A stretch of DNA of 64,000 nucleotides. Origin: Thermacetogenium phaeum DSM 12270 (GTDB lineage Bacteria > Bacillota > DSM-12270 > Thermacetogeniales > Thermacetogeniaceae). This document shows, piece after piece, positions 47,989-59,422 of the stretch; the stretch's first letter is position 1, and each line of letters begins with the position of its first letter. The translations under genes were made by a program, and so were the position numbers. The notes beneath the pieces are model-generated. The model was given only the letters and a program-made list of their open reading frames with translations. It made no database searches and had not been told where the DNA came from. Location: contig NC_018870.1 of assembly GCF_000305935.1 (NCBI RefSeq), positions 2,756,501-2,820,500 of the forward strand, given 5' to 3'.

Positions 47989-49182
47989 TTACATTTGAGT
48001 ATCGCCCAGAGGCGCCTTCTGAAAACCGCTCCCCTCCGGCAGCATCTCCCCCCGGTAAACCCTGGGGACAGATGCCCTGATCACCGTGCGCCGTGCCTGC
48101 AGAAGCACCGGCGTCCCTACTTCCACACCTGGTATCTTGCCCACATCGACACAGCTTAATTCCATTCCGATCCTGCCTACGACCGGAGCGGAAGCACCGT
48201 TGATTATAACATAACCGGTGCCGACCGGAAAACCCAGATAATTCAAAACAATTTTTCCCATCACTTTGATGAGGTCCCCCATACCGACAGGGCGCGGGCT
48301 GACGTCGATGCCGAAGCCGTCGCTGTAGCCCACGGGTATCACCGCCAGGAGAGTATCCCGGCGCACCTTATGGGTTCTCCCGTAGCCGACCGTGTCCCCC
48401 TTCTGCACCCTCTGCAGGTGCAACACCCGCGCCCAAAAGGACCAGGTACCTGCCAGCTCCAGAGAGTTCTGCGGCACCCCGGCGGGGAGTTGGCCGTATA
48501 AAAGAGTACCCACCCGCACCATCTCCAGGTGCATTTCCGGGTAAAGGAGGGCCGCAGCGCTGTTGCAGACATGCCGCAGGGAGAAGACCACTCCCCGTTC
48601 CGCCAGGTGGCGCACCACATCCTGGAAAACCCGAAACTGATGCCTGGTGAAGGAGGGGTCCCCGGCAGCAGAAGCGAAGTGGGTGTAGATCCCCTCCCAT
48701 TCCAGCTCTGCCAGGGAGAAGAGCTCAGCCGCCGCATCCTTGAGGGCAGCCGGCTTCAAACCGGTCCTTCCCATCCCCGTCTCCACCTTCAGGTGAACGG
48801 GAACCCTCTTCCCGTATCGGCGCCCGGCATCGGCCAGCCGCACCGCCTGCTCCAGGCTGCTGACCGAGGGAGTCAGCCCGTACCTGAGCACCGCCTCCTC
48901 CTCGCCGGGTAAGAGGGGGCGGAAAACAAGGATAGGCGCGGTGATCCCGGCCTCCCTCAAAGACATCCCTTCTTCGGGATGGGTCACCCCCAGCATCGAG
49001 GCCCCCTTCGCCAGGGCTGTGCGGGCCACCGGGACGATACCGTGCCCGTAGGCATCGGACTTAACAACCGCCAGCAGGCGCACCCCTTCCCCCAAGAATT
49101 CCCTCACCTGGGAGACGTTGTGGGCAACTGCATCGAGATCAACCTCTATCCAGCGGGAATGCAGCATTCTGTCTTCTGTCAT
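47989..49182 (-). CDS. alr: Alanine racemase
   Basis: PLP enzyme making D-alanine for peptidoglycan, 397 aa. The PLP lysine is in LLAVVKSDAYGHG (about residue 40), and the catalytic Tyr region in GYSDGFGIDVSPRP. VKVETGMGR-like LKVETGMGRTGLKP and RIGMELSCVDV are also seen. The Ser in VKSDAYG replaces the more common Ala. It is transcribed toward the zinc-ribbon gene. Confidence 0.95.
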   Translation of the reverse strand: MTEDRMLHSRWIEVDLDAVAHNVSQVREFLGEGVRLLAVVKSDAYGHGIVPVARTALAKGASMLGVTHPEEGMSLREAGITAPILVFRPLLPGEEEAVLRYGLTPSVSSLEQAVRLADAGRRYGKRVPVHLKVETGMGRTGLKPAALKDAAAELFSLAELEWEGIYTHFASAAGDPSFTRHQFRVFQDVVRHLAERGVVFSLRHVCNSAAALLYPEMHLEMVRVGTLLYGQLPAGVPQNSLELAGTWSFWARVLHLQRVQKGDTVGYGRTHKVRRDTLLAVIPVGYSDGFGIDVSPRPVGMGDLIKVMGKIVLNYLGFPVGTGYVIINGASAPVVGRIGMELSCVDVGKIPGVEVGTPVLLQARRTVIRASVPRVYRGEMLPEGSGFQKAPLGDTQM

Positions 49183-49299
49183 CTGCTCTCACAGCTCCAG
49201 ACGTTTCACCATATCAGCACATCTCTTTCAGTGCCGTGTTCCCTCACCGGACGGCTCCGGCGTTTTCGATCGGCGGCCGCCAATCAGCGCTACAAAAAG

Positions 49300-50379
49300 C
49301 TATTCCATCTCCTGCTCCCCGCCCTTGCGGCGGTGGGTGAACCTCAAATACAGGGGGAACACCCGCCTCCAGAGAAAGTACCAGAAGGTGGAGAGAACGA
49401 GGTCGTACTCCCCGATAAATTCGGTGAAGCGCCCCCCGAAGCCCTTCTTGAAGCGATAAAGGCCGGATAAGGGGTTGCCGGGGTCGTCCGTCGGAGGCAC
49501 TCCCCGGAAGTCGTAGATCCTGCACCCCAAGGACTTCGCCCAGCGGATCATCGTCCACTGCAGGAGGTTGTTGGGCATCACATTGCGATGCCGGCTGCTG
49601 GAGGCACCATAGAGATACCAGACCTTATCCCCGCAGTGAAAGGCTATGGTTCCGGCTATCACCTCACCCCTGTATTCGGCCAGAAAAAGCCGCGCCATCC
49701 CCTGTTCTACGAAGAGGTCCCACATTCGCTCGAAGTAGCCGAAGTTACGGATCAGAAAGCCGTCCCGCTCTGCCGTTTCCTGCAATATCTCGTAAAATAC
49801 CGCCAGATCTTCTTTCTTCTCGGCCGTCCGCACCACAACCCCTTTGCGGATGGCCAGGCGCAGATTGTATCTAGTCTTGCCCGCCATCCCCGCCAGCAGT
49901 TCATCCTCAGAAGGGGTCAGGTCCAGCCGGAAAACGTAGCGGGGCTGCACCCCGCCGAATCCCGCCTTCTCCTCCACCGGGCGCAATCCGTGTTTTTTCA
50001 GGCGCTCTCCGGCCTCCCTGTCCTCAACGGGAATGTCCGGGTCGACCTTGATGAAGATCGCCCCGTGGCTCCTCCCCAGCCTTCTCAACTCCTGCCAGAA
50101 GAACGCCTCACCCTCCTCATCGCACTCCCTGCCCAAAACCGGTCCGCGCGGGGCATAGAGGATGGACTTCTTAAAATAGGGAATCGTCCTCTTCAAGAGG
50201 GAAATGGCGGCAATGGGAGTGCCCTGCCTGGTGATCAGAAGGCGCAGCGGTAGCCAGCCGGTCCCCCTTTTCAACTCCCCCCACTCGTAGGTCTGGAGGA
50301 AGTGCGGTTTGGGAGAGGTGCTGATAAAGCGGTTGAATAAGTCCTTCTCTTTTTCTCCGATCAGGTGCACCTGATACAA
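49300..50379 (-). CDS. FemABX-type peptidoglycan bridge aminoacyltransferase
   Basis: A 359 aa double GNAT-fold protein. FLQTYEWGELKRGTGW at the N terminus, ILYAPRGPVLG near residue 73, and the C-terminal YRGEVIAGTIAFHCGDKVWYLYGASSSRHRNVMPN with YDFRGVP are family blocks. Such enzymes add amino acids from aminoacyl-tRNA to lipid II or the cell-wall peptide. It lies 12 bases after pyrG. The stop is TAG. Confidence 0.9.
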   Translation of the reverse strand: MYQVHLIGEKEKDLFNRFISTSPKPHFLQTYEWGELKRGTGWLPLRLLITRQGTPIAAISLLKRTIPYFKKSILYAPRGPVLGRECDEEGEAFFWQELRRLGRSHGAIFIKVDPDIPVEDREAGERLKKHGLRPVEEKAGFGGVQPRYVFRLDLTPSEDELLAGMAGKTRYNLRLAIRKGVVVRTAEKKEDLAVFYEILQETAERDGFLIRNFGYFERMWDLFVEQGMARLFLAEYRGEVIAGTIAFHCGDKVWYLYGASSSRHRNVMPNNLLQWTMIRWAKSLGCRIYDFRGVPPTDDPGNPLSGLYRFKKGFGGRFTEFIGEYDLVLSTFWYFLWRRVFPLYLRFTHRRKGGEQEME

Positions 50380-50391
50380 AACGACACCCCC

Positions 50392-52101
<1,710 letters not shown>

Positions 52102-52117
52102 TCAAGGGGATGGGCTT

Positions 52118-52753
52118 TTACTGAATGTAATCCAGCACCACCACTTCCTGTTCCGGAGGGAGGCTCTCCGCCGTCCCCTGCCAGACTTTCTCCCGACGCA
52201 CCCTTTCAAAGTGGCGGGTGAAGTCATCCAGGGGGCCGAGATCAAAAGTAAGATGGGGGGTGCGGTAATGCATCGGAAGGATCAGGCGAGGCTTTAACTG
52301 CTCAACCACCTTTAAGGCACCTGCGGCGTCGATGGTATAAACACCACCTACCGGCACCATGAGAACATCCACCCTCCCGATCCCTTTCACCGTGGCCTCC
52401 TCCAACAGGTGCCCCAGGTCACCTAGGTGGCAGAGGCGCAAACCGTCCATCTTCCACGCAAAGATGATATTCTTCCCCCGCAGGGCACCCCCGGCTTCAT
52501 CGTGAAAAACGGAAAAACCCTCCACTTCCAGGCCGCAAACCCGGTGGACGCCGGGGCTTTTTAAAACCCCCGGGTGCCCTTTGAGAACGCTCACTGCGTT
52601 GTGGTCGTAGTGGTCATGGCTGACGGTCACCACATCCGGTTCCACATCAGGGATAGGATAGCCCACCCGAGGATCGAAGGGATCGGTCAGGAGACGCACC
52701 CCCTCCCCCTCGCAGTAGAAACAGGCATGTCCCAACCAGCGCACGATCATCAT
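52118..52753 (-). CDS. Metallo-beta-lactamase-fold hydrolase (UlaG-like)
   Basis: A 211 aa cytoplasmic protein. WLGHACFYCEGEGVRLLTDPF and the metal motif SHDHYDHN (residues about 44-51) are typical, with GDLGH near 110 and PMHYRT near 167 supplying later ligands. The family hydrolyses varied esters or phosphates, and the substrate is unknown. It begins three bases after the argS stop. Confidence 0.85.
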   Translation of the reverse strand: MMIVRWLGHACFYCEGEGVRLLTDPFDPRVGYPIPDVEPDVVTVSHDHYDHNAVSVLKGHPGVLKSPGVHRVCGLEVEGFSVFHDEAGGALRGKNIIFAWKMDGLRLCHLGDLGHLLEEATVKGIGRVDVLMVPVGGVYTIDAAGALKVVEQLKPRLILPMHYRTPHLTFDLGPLDDFTRHFERVRREKVWQGTAESLPPEQEVVVLDYIQ

Positions 52754-52756
52754 GGA

Positions 52757-54424
52757 TCACATCCTTTCCGGAGCAGATACTCCTATTATCTTCAGGGTGT
52801 TCCTGAGCGTTATGCGACAGGCATTGACGAGGGCCAGACGCGCCTCCCGGAGCCCCGTCCCGGCATTGAGAACGCGGCAGGTCGTATAAAAACCGTGAAA
52901 GAGGTTCGCCAGATCGTAGGCGTAACGGGTCAGGCGGTGCGGCTCCAGTCGGGTGGCAGCATGGATGATCTCCCCCGGCAGCTCGGCGATCTTTTCAATC
53001 AGGGCGCGCTCCTCCTCTTCCCGCAAAACACTGCAGTCGATCTCCCGCGCCCTGGGTATCTCCCCCGCCTGGCGCAAGATGCTGCAGATCCGGGCATGGG
53101 CGTACTGCACGTAATAGACCGGATTTTCACTCGACTGCTCTTTGGCGAGGTCGAGGTCGAAATCCAGGTGGCTGTCGGCACTGCGGTCCACGAAGAAGAA
53201 GCGCGCTGCGTCCTTCCCTACTTCTTCCATGAGCTCCCTTAAGGTCACATACTCTCCGGACCTCTTGGACATCCTCACGGGCTCTCCCCCACGGAACAAC
53301 CGGACCAGCTGCATGATGATCACCTGCAGCCGGTCGGGGTCGATTCCCAAAGCCTGCATCGCTCCCTTGAGGCGGGCCACATGGCCGTGGTGGTCCGCCC
53401 CCCAGATGTTGATCACCCGGTCAAAGCCTCTCCGGAACTTGTTCTGGTGGTAAGCGATATCGGCGGCAAAATAGGTGGGGACACCGTTGCTCCGCACCAG
53501 CACCTCATCCTTCTCATCCCCGAAAAGGGTTGAGCGGAACCAGATCGCCTCATCCTTCTCATAAATGTAGCCTTTCTCCTGCAGCTCCTTCAAAACCTCT
53601 TCGATCGCCCCGGAATCATGCAGAGTCTGCTCTGAAAACCAGACATCATAATGCACTCCGAAGTCGGCCAGGTCCCTCTCCATCTCCGACAGCTTCTCTT
53701 TTAGCGCGTACTTGATCAGGATCTCCCGCCGCAGTTCCGGGGCCATCCCGGCGTACCTGTCCCCTTCCTGAGAAATGAGCCGCTTCATGCACTCGACGAG
53801 GTCCTCCCCGGGGTAGCCGTCTTCAGGGAAGGGAACATCCTTTCCCAACAGCTGCAGATACCGGGCTTCCAGAGAGCGGCCGAAGATCTCGATCTGGTTC
53901 CCGGCGTCGTTGATGTAAAACTCCCGGGTCACATCATAACCGGCAGCCTCAAGCACGGCGGCCAGGGTGTCCCCCAGGGCCGCCCCCCGGGCGTTCCCCA
54001 TGTGCAACTGCCCCGTGGGGTTGGCGCTCACGAACTCCACCTGCACCTTCTCCCCGCCCCCGACGTTAGAGCAACCGTACCTTTCATCCATCTCCTCAAC
54101 TTCCGGGATTACGTCGTAAACCCAGGCTGGATCCAGGAAGAAGTTGATGAACCCCGGGCCCGCCACCTCCAAGCGGGCCACCCTGTTCCTCCCGGCAGGG
54201 AAGTATTTCAGCAGCACTTCGGCGATCTTCCGGGGCGCCGCTTTCGCCGGGCGGGCCAGGACCATGGCGATATTGGTGGCCAGGTCACCATGGGCGCTCT
54301 CCCGCGGCCTCTCCAAAGTGTAAGGGGGAAGATGGTCAAACTGCAGTTCCCCCGCTTCCTGCGCCCTCTCCGCCGCTTCCTTCAGGTCGAGATAAATCCG
54401 GTTCTTCAAATGTTCCAGCAGCAT
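52757..54424 (-). CDS. argS: Arginyl-tRNA synthetase
   Basis: Class I synthetase of 555 aa from ATG 54424 (AGAGGAG ten bases upstream). The HIGH motif appears as HMGN in ANPTGQLHMGNARGA. The KMSKS-like motif is MSKR in RMSKRSGEYVTL. The N-terminal Add-1 domain and the C-terminal anticodon-binding helices (RLTRYAYDLANLFHGFY) are present. A longer frame upstream lacks family similarity. Confidence 0.97.
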   Translation of the reverse strand: MLLEHLKNRIYLDLKEAAERAQEAGELQFDHLPPYTLERPRESAHGDLATNIAMVLARPAKAAPRKIAEVLLKYFPAGRNRVARLEVAGPGFINFFLDPAWVYDVIPEVEEMDERYGCSNVGGGEKVQVEFVSANPTGQLHMGNARGAALGDTLAAVLEAAGYDVTREFYINDAGNQIEIFGRSLEARYLQLLGKDVPFPEDGYPGEDLVECMKRLISQEGDRYAGMAPELRREILIKYALKEKLSEMERDLADFGVHYDVWFSEQTLHDSGAIEEVLKELQEKGYIYEKDEAIWFRSTLFGDEKDEVLVRSNGVPTYFAADIAYHQNKFRRGFDRVINIWGADHHGHVARLKGAMQALGIDPDRLQVIIMQLVRLFRGGEPVRMSKRSGEYVTLRELMEEVGKDAARFFFVDRSADSHLDFDLDLAKEQSSENPVYYVQYAHARICSILRQAGEIPRAREIDCSVLREEEERALIEKIAELPGEIIHAATRLEPHRLTRYAYDLANLFHGFYTTCRVLNAGTGLREARLALVNACRITLRNTLKIIGVSAPERM

Positions 54425-54555
54425 TTTTCGACGACTCCTCTTGTCTGTTTCTCCCTTTCTATTATCCGGTAGACCGGCGCTTTTATGCAACTCCCGATTT
54501 CGCATCGGTGTTCTCCCAACAACGAATTAGCAGGCCGGACGGTTACCCTTGGCCG

Positions 54556-55596
54556 CTATTTACACGGCAGAATAATCTCCACAGCACACCCGCGGTCTGG
54601 GTTGTTGCCGATCCGGATCTCCCCTCCGTGGTTCTCCACGATCGACCGGCATACGTAAAGACCGAGGCCTGTCCCCTTCTCCTTTGTGGTAAAGAAGGGG
54701 TCAAAAACCTGCTGGAGGACCTCTTCGGCGATCCCCGGACCCGTATCTCTGACGGTGATTCTGGCCGCGCCCTGCCCGGCGTCAACCGAAGCCTCCATTC
54801 TGATCTCCCCGCCGGCTGGTGTTGCTTCCAAGGCGTTTTTCAGGACGTTGAACAATACCTGATGAAACTGCTCCCGGTCGAGGGCCACCGGTGGGAGATC
54901 CGGCGCCGGGGAAGAGATGAACCGGATCCCCTTGCCGCTGATCTCGTTCTCTACCAGCGCCGCTACCTCGGCCATCAGCTCCTTCAGGTCGCAGGGCTCA
55001 CGGCGGGGAATTCCCGGCTTGGCCAGACGGAGATAGTCGGTGAGCAGTGAATTGACGCGGTCGAGGGCGTTGAGCATGATCTCCAGGTAATTCTGAAACC
55101 TCGCCCCCCTCACTTCCCTTCTGAGGAGCTGCAGGATGCCCTGCACCGAGCTCAACGGATTGCGGATCTCGTGCATGGCCGCGGCGGCGAGCTGCCCCAT
55201 GATGGCCAGGCGCTCCGCTCGGAGAACGGCATTCTCCAGCTCCTGCTGCCTCCTGGCATCCCAGAGGATTACCAGCCCTCCGGCTATCCCTCCATCCTCG
55301 TCCTTCACGAAATGGGTGCTGAAATAAGAAGGGAACCGGCTGGTAATGGGTGTCACCGGTCCGGTGTAGTTACCCCCCTCTTTCAAGGCCAGCAGTATCG
55401 GATGGTCCGGCGGAACCCCTCCCTCCCGGAACACTTCCAGGATGTCTTGGCCGGCAACCTCTTCTCCGGAGATTCCGATAACCTTCGCCAACAGGGTGTT
55501 GAGAGCGACGACCTGCCTTTTCCTGTTAAATACCCCAATTCCCAGAGGAATAACTTCCAAAATCTGCTGCATGGACGGTTCTGCGCTGATATTCAA
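54556..55596 (-). CDS. PAS-domain histidine kinase, NtrB-like
   Basis: A 346 aa cytosolic kinase without membrane segments. A PAS domain (about 10-115) is followed by the H-box MHEIRNPLSSVQGIL (His at about 142). The N box is NVLKNALEATP, G1 is DTGPGI and G2 is KGTGLGL. No response regulator gene is next to it. Its start overlaps the winged-helix gene by four bases. It terminates a five-gene run that includes KaiC-like ATPases. Confidence 0.92.
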   Translation of the reverse strand: MNISAEPSMQQILEVIPLGIGVFNRKRQVVALNTLLAKVIGISGEEVAGQDILEVFREGGVPPDHPILLALKEGGNYTGPVTPITSRFPSYFSTHFVKDEDGGIAGGLVILWDARRQQELENAVLRAERLAIMGQLAAAAMHEIRNPLSSVQGILQLLRREVRGARFQNYLEIMLNALDRVNSLLTDYLRLAKPGIPRREPCDLKELMAEVAALVENEISGKGIRFISSPAPDLPPVALDREQFHQVLFNVLKNALEATPAGGEIRMEASVDAGQGAARITVRDTGPGIAEEVLQQVFDPFFTTKEKGTGLGLYVCRSIVENHGGEIRIGNNPDRGCAVEIILPCK

Positions 55597-55928
55597 TCCT
55601 GGCCACTCCTTTGTGCGGTGAAAAACGAAGCGATGAGATCCCCGTGCCGGAGGCGAAAAAGGGAAAAGCGCCCATTCTCCGCCCTTTCCAAGATCCCTAT
55701 TCTGGCCAGCATCTCCATTGCTTCGAGGACCTCCTTCAGTGGACGGTGCAGGCGTCGGGCAATTCCCGAAGCGGTGTCAACGGTATGAGGGTTGGCCTGA
55801 AAAAAGGTCAGCACCTCGATGCGGACAATACTCCCCCGCACGATCTCGTGAATGCCATCAACATCCTGCCCGCCGGGCAAGTATTTCTCCTCTTTGTGCA
55901 CCAGTTCCTCCTTTTTCACTTCTTTCAT
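55593..55928 (-). CDS. Small winged-helix DNA-binding protein
   Basis: A 111 aa protein whose middle (about 35-95) reads as a winged helix: IVRIEVLTFFQANPHTVDTASGIARRLHRPLKEVLEAMEMLARIGILER. The N terminus is lysine/glutamate-rich. It overlaps both neighbours by four bases, so it is translationally coupled. A likely role is the DNA-binding or adaptor part of the kinase/KaiC-like cassette; this is inferred from position. Confidence 0.65.
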   Translation of the reverse strand: MKEVKKEELVHKEEKYLPGGQDVDGIHEIVRGSIVRIEVLTFFQANPHTVDTASGIARRLHRPLKEVLEAMEMLARIGILERAENGRFSLFRLRHGDLIASFFTAQRSGQD

Positions 55929-56929
55929 TTCATTCCTTCCACCGTTTCTTCCTCAGGGTAGGCGTGAAACTCGCAGCAGTCCCCCTCTACCGAGGCACAC
56001 TTCATCTCCTCACAGGTGATCGCCCTTCCGAGGACGACGGTCAGGCAGGCGGACAGCTTTCCCCGGAGGAGGTCGCAGGTCGGCCGCGGCGTTCTGTACA
56101 GCTCAAGATCTTCCAGCACTGCCGCCTCAAAAGAGCGATAACAGCGGATGACCGCCTGCCCGCCGGCGGCATTCAGAGAGACAAGTTCTACTCTTCCCAG
56201 CCCGTAGCTGCTCAGCTCCTCGAAACACACCCTTAAGGCCTCCTCCGGCGCCTCACAAGAATCTTCAATATGCCTGGCAACCGCCAGGTAGGACCTGTAG
56301 CCGGCATCGAAAAGGACCTTTTTCAGAATAAACGGAGCGTATTCCTTGATTGCGCTGAGCAAAGAGGTAAAGACATCCTTGTGGAACAGAACTGCCCGCT
56401 CCCTCTCAATGTAGACGACATCTCCCTCCCGCCTGACGGCCTCCGTTTTCAGGCGTCGCCTGCTGGGAAAGATCCGGCCGAGACAGACCCCTGCTTTCCT
56501 GTCGACGCCTACCGAGGTGGAGTATTCCCGGCCCAGGCTGTGTTTTAAAGCAGCCTGCAGGGCTCCCAGCCGCGGGCAGTAAAACAGCAGCCCCTCTTCT
56601 TCGGCTCCCAGGCAGAATTCCCGATAGGTGCACCGCTCCCGCTTCATCGTCACCAGGATTTCCCCTTCATCCTCTTCCAGGGAGAAGCTCTCTCGCTCCA
56701 GAAAATTTCTCTCGCCGAGGAAACTGAGGTAAGAATTGCATATCCCCAGAGGATCCCGCTCCCCGGGCAAAAACTGCTCCCCGTAGCTTTCGAGCAAGCT
56801 CTCCCCGATCCCTCGCGTAATCTCTTCCAGCCAGTACCTGCTGCCGAACGGCATTGCAGCAGCGGTCCTGCTCAGTGTTAAATAAAGGCTGTTGATGATT
56901 TTTTGGTAAATATTCAAGCCATTCTGCAC
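55925..56929 (-). CDS. V4R-domain protein of unknown signalling role
   Basis: About 334 aa. The C terminus GKLSACLTVVLGRAITCEEMKCASVEGDCCEFHAYPEE has the Glu/Cys pattern of V4R domains, which bind small ligands in bacterial regulators. An earlier region (residues about 90-170) with YREFCLGAEEEGLLFYCPRLGAL may be a second, degenerate copy. No DNA-binding domain is seen. The start is uncertain (GTG 56929 chosen over ATG 56968). It overlaps the winged-helix gene by four bases. Confidence 0.6.
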   Translation of the reverse strand: MQNGLNIYQKIINSLYLTLSRTAAAMPFGSRYWLEEITRGIGESLLESYGEQFLPGERDPLGICNSYLSFLGERNFLERESFSLEEDEGEILVTMKRERCTYREFCLGAEEEGLLFYCPRLGALQAALKHSLGREYSTSVGVDRKAGVCLGRIFPSRRRLKTEAVRREGDVVYIERERAVLFHKDVFTSLLSAIKEYAPFILKKVLFDAGYRSYLAVARHIEDSCEAPEEALRVCFEELSSYGLGRVELVSLNAAGGQAVIRCYRSFEAAVLEDLELYRTPRPTCDLLRGKLSACLTVVLGRAITCEEMKCASVEGDCCEFHAYPEEETVEGMK

Positions 56930-56933
56930 GGCC

Positions 56934-57656
56934 CTACACCCCCAGATCCGGTGCAAAGATAATACCAAAAACCGGGCTGATGCCGAAGATGTGGGGAACG
57001 GCGCTGAACTTTCCGCTTCTCACCTTCCCCACCTGCAAAAGGCGCACCGGCCTCCCTTCGGAGACGCCGAACTTCATGCGCACGATGACGTTGTAAAGGT
57101 GGCTGGTGACGGTCATCACCCTCTCCTCCAGCACCCCGTCCACGAACACATCGAGAGCCAGAATGCCCCTTTTGCGCAGGTACTTCAAGCGCGTCCGGTG
57201 AAACTCCAGGATCTCGGCCGGCTCAAACGGCGTAAAGAGGGTGCTCAGGCTGTCCACCACCAGGCGCTTCCTCCTGCCGGGAAAACGATCCAGGAGCTCC
57301 TTCTCCAGGGCAAAAAACTTATCCAGGCTGCTCTGTCCGGCAATCGCATACTTTTCTCTACTCCCTTCCTCCTCATAGGCGTCGACGAAGATCAGGCGCT
57401 GCGCCTCTTCGTAGGCTTTCGTTCCCACTTTGAAGCCCCTCAGGTGCCTGCGCATCACCTCCGGCGGTTCGTCGCAGGCCACGTAGATGCAGGTATCACC
57501 GCAGAGCAGCCCCTCCTTGATGAATTCCCCGGCCAGAAATGTCTTGCCGATGCCGGTGTCACCGTGCACCATGATCTGGGTGCCGTATTCCATCCCCTGC
57601 GCGATAAGGTTATCAAGCCCCTCAATCCCGAAATACGCCTTGTTGTTCATTGCCAC
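56934..57656 (-). CDS. RAD55/KaiC-like single-domain ATPase
   Basis: A 240 aa RecA-fold ATPase with Walker A GDTGIGKT (about 33-40) and a Walker B-like strand RKRLVVDSLSTLF near 130. FGIEGLDNLIAQGMEYGTQIMVHGD is the usual KaiC-type lead-in. Bacterial members are linked to signalling and motility rather than recombination. It overlaps the double-domain ATPase by ten bases and ends in TAG. Confidence 0.82.
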   Translation of the reverse strand: MAMNNKAYFGIEGLDNLIAQGMEYGTQIMVHGDTGIGKTFLAGEFIKEGLLCGDTCIYVACDEPPEVMRRHLRGFKVGTKAYEEAQRLIFVDAYEEEGSREKYAIAGQSSLDKFFALEKELLDRFPGRRKRLVVDSLSTLFTPFEPAEILEFHRTRLKYLRKRGILALDVFVDGVLEERVMTVTSHLYNVIVRMKFGVSEGRPVRLLQVGKVRSGKFSAVPHIFGISPVFGIIFAPDLGV

Positions 57657-59035
57657 CCTCCCGGACGCGGGAATACCTGAACACCATCCTCTGTTATCTC
57701 CATCAGATGGTTTCCGGTAGCGTGAGCGGTACCCCGCATTTTATAGAGTTCCAACAGGCGCATGCGCCTGTTGTGAAAAAGGATCGACTTCAATATAATG
57801 CTCCCCTGAACGAGAGACTGGACGATACCGAACTGCCGGTCCTCCTGCCCCACCACGGTCGGGTAAAGGAAGAGGGAAGTACAATCGAGATTCTTGAGAT
57901 AGGCAAGAAGGAAAAAGAGCTTCTCCCGTAAGGCCGCAGCGTCCTGCACCCCGCTGATCAGGGCAGGCAGGGAATCCAGCACCAGGCGCCTGATCCGGTG
58001 CCTCCCGATCAACCCCCTTATTTCCGCAATGAACTGATCGATGTTGACATCCACAAAGGGCGTGTAAAAGATTTGCACCAGATTCTGATCTATAAGAGCA
58101 GACAGGTTCCAGGAAAAAGATGCCGAACGGGCGATGATCCTTTCCGGTGGCTCCTCCAGGGAAATATAGCATCCCTTCTCCCTGCAGAGGGCGCCTTTGA
58201 CCAGGTACTCCGTCCCCAGCACCGACTTCCCGGTGCCCGCCTCACCCGCCACAACGACACCTGCTCCTTCGGGAAAGCCCCCGCGCAGAAGTTCGTCAAG
58301 GCCGCGGATCCCCGTCTTCACCCGGCGCTCTGGGGCCAGGGTTCCCTGCGGCTCCTTAAGGAGCGGGCGCAGAGAATAGACGTGGATGCCCCCCTCTTTG
58401 ATCTGGAAGCTGTGTCTGCCGGAAAAGTGAGGCTGGCCGCGGCTTTTGACGATCTCCAGGGCGCGCCGGCGCTGCAAGCCGTCCCTTTCCCCGTAGTGCA
58501 GCCGCACCACAACGTCGACCAGAAATTCTTCAAAGGAATGCAGTTTCTCATCATCGCTCTCCTGCTCCTTCAACAGGAAGGAGGTCAGCCCCAGGCGCCG
58601 CAGCCCGTTGCCGAAGGCATATACCGCCTGCCTGAGCTTGAGAGGATTGGAGATCACCTGGCGAAAATGGGAGACGCTGTCGACAACCAGCCGTTTCGCC
58701 CTCACTTCCCCGGCGATTTGTTCGAGAAATCTTGATTCAGGCTCCAAGACCACCTCAGGTGAAGTGCAGACCACGCGGAGCCTGTTCTCCTTCTCCAACT
58801 GCTGCAGGTCCCATCCCAGGCTGCAGGCGTCCCGGTAGAGCGACTCCGGGAACTGCTCAAAAGTCAGAATCAGTCCGTTCTCCCCGAAATCCTTGGCCCC
58901 CCTGTAGACAAACTCAATGCCCAGCGTCGTTTTCCCCGCCCCGGGAATCCCCTCCACAAGCACCATGCTTCCTGCCAGGATACCCCCGTAGAACAGCTCA
59001 TCAAAACCACTGATCCCGGTGCGAACTTTGAGCAC
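57647..59035 (-). CDS. KaiC-like double-domain ATPase
   Basis: About 462 aa with two KaiC domains. In ORF numbering, Walker A motifs lie at GIPGAGKT (49-56) and GEAGTGKS (284-291). Each is preceded by a GISGFDELFYGGI or GIRGLDELLRGGFPEG lead-in. Walker B-like RLVVDSVSHF and RLVLDSLPALI follow. The GTG at 59035, six bases after GGGGGG, is a better start than the ATG at 59095. No kaiA or kaiB gene is seen. Circadian function is not implied. Confidence 0.85.
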   Translation of the reverse strand: MLKVRTGISGFDELFYGGILAGSMVLVEGIPGAGKTTLGIEFVYRGAKDFGENGLILTFEQFPESLYRDACSLGWDLQQLEKENRLRVVCTSPEVVLEPESRFLEQIAGEVRAKRLVVDSVSHFRQVISNPLKLRQAVYAFGNGLRRLGLTSFLLKEQESDDEKLHSFEEFLVDVVVRLHYGERDGLQRRRALEIVKSRGQPHFSGRHSFQIKEGGIHVYSLRPLLKEPQGTLAPERRVKTGIRGLDELLRGGFPEGAGVVVAGEAGTGKSVLGTEYLVKGALCREKGCYISLEEPPERIIARSASFSWNLSALIDQNLVQIFYTPFVDVNIDQFIAEIRGLIGRHRIRRLVLDSLPALISGVQDAAALREKLFFLLAYLKNLDCTSLFLYPTVVGQEDRQFGIVQSLVQGSIILKSILFHNRRMRLLELYKMRGTAHATGNHLMEITEDGVQVFPRPGGWQ

Positions 59036-59182
59036 AAGACACCCCCCCTCAGTTCCTGACAAACGGTCAAACAGACAGATGCTATAATTCGACATGATAG
59101 GGTGTTTTTCCTTCGTCTGAATATAACCAGTATTTTGTCCAAATTATGTTAAAGGGCACGAGCACACTACCGCCCCGAAAAC

Positions 59183-59216
59183 AAAAACCTCTGGCGAAGC
59201 AACGCCAGGGGTTTTT
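59183..59216 (-). terminator. Bidirectional terminator hairpin
   Basis: AAAAA-CCTCTGGCG, a six-base loop, then CGCCAGGGG-TTTTT. The nine-pair stem has one wobble. It can end minus-strand transcripts of the methyltransferase cluster above it. The remainder of the gap 59217-59422 shows no gene or repeat I can support. Confidence 0.8.
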
Positions 59217-59422
59217 GAGGGGCGGGATGAGACCCGCTGCAGGGATGGCCGGCCCCTCCGGCCGGACAAAGTCGCTTATCGGAATCTCTCCGTAAATTGT
59301 CTAAAAGAGCCCCAAGGAAACCTTTGAGAAGAACCTCGGGTGCCGAAAAGCAAAAAATCCATAGAACGAACAGCTTGCGTAGCAGTTATAAGTCCGGAGG
59401 GCACTAAGAACAACTTGAGAGG

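Noticed and set aside
57647-59035. A circadian kaiABC system
   Set aside because: KaiA and KaiB are absent and the ATPases sit with a kinase and V4R protein; double KaiC-like ATPases are widespread in non-clock bacteria.
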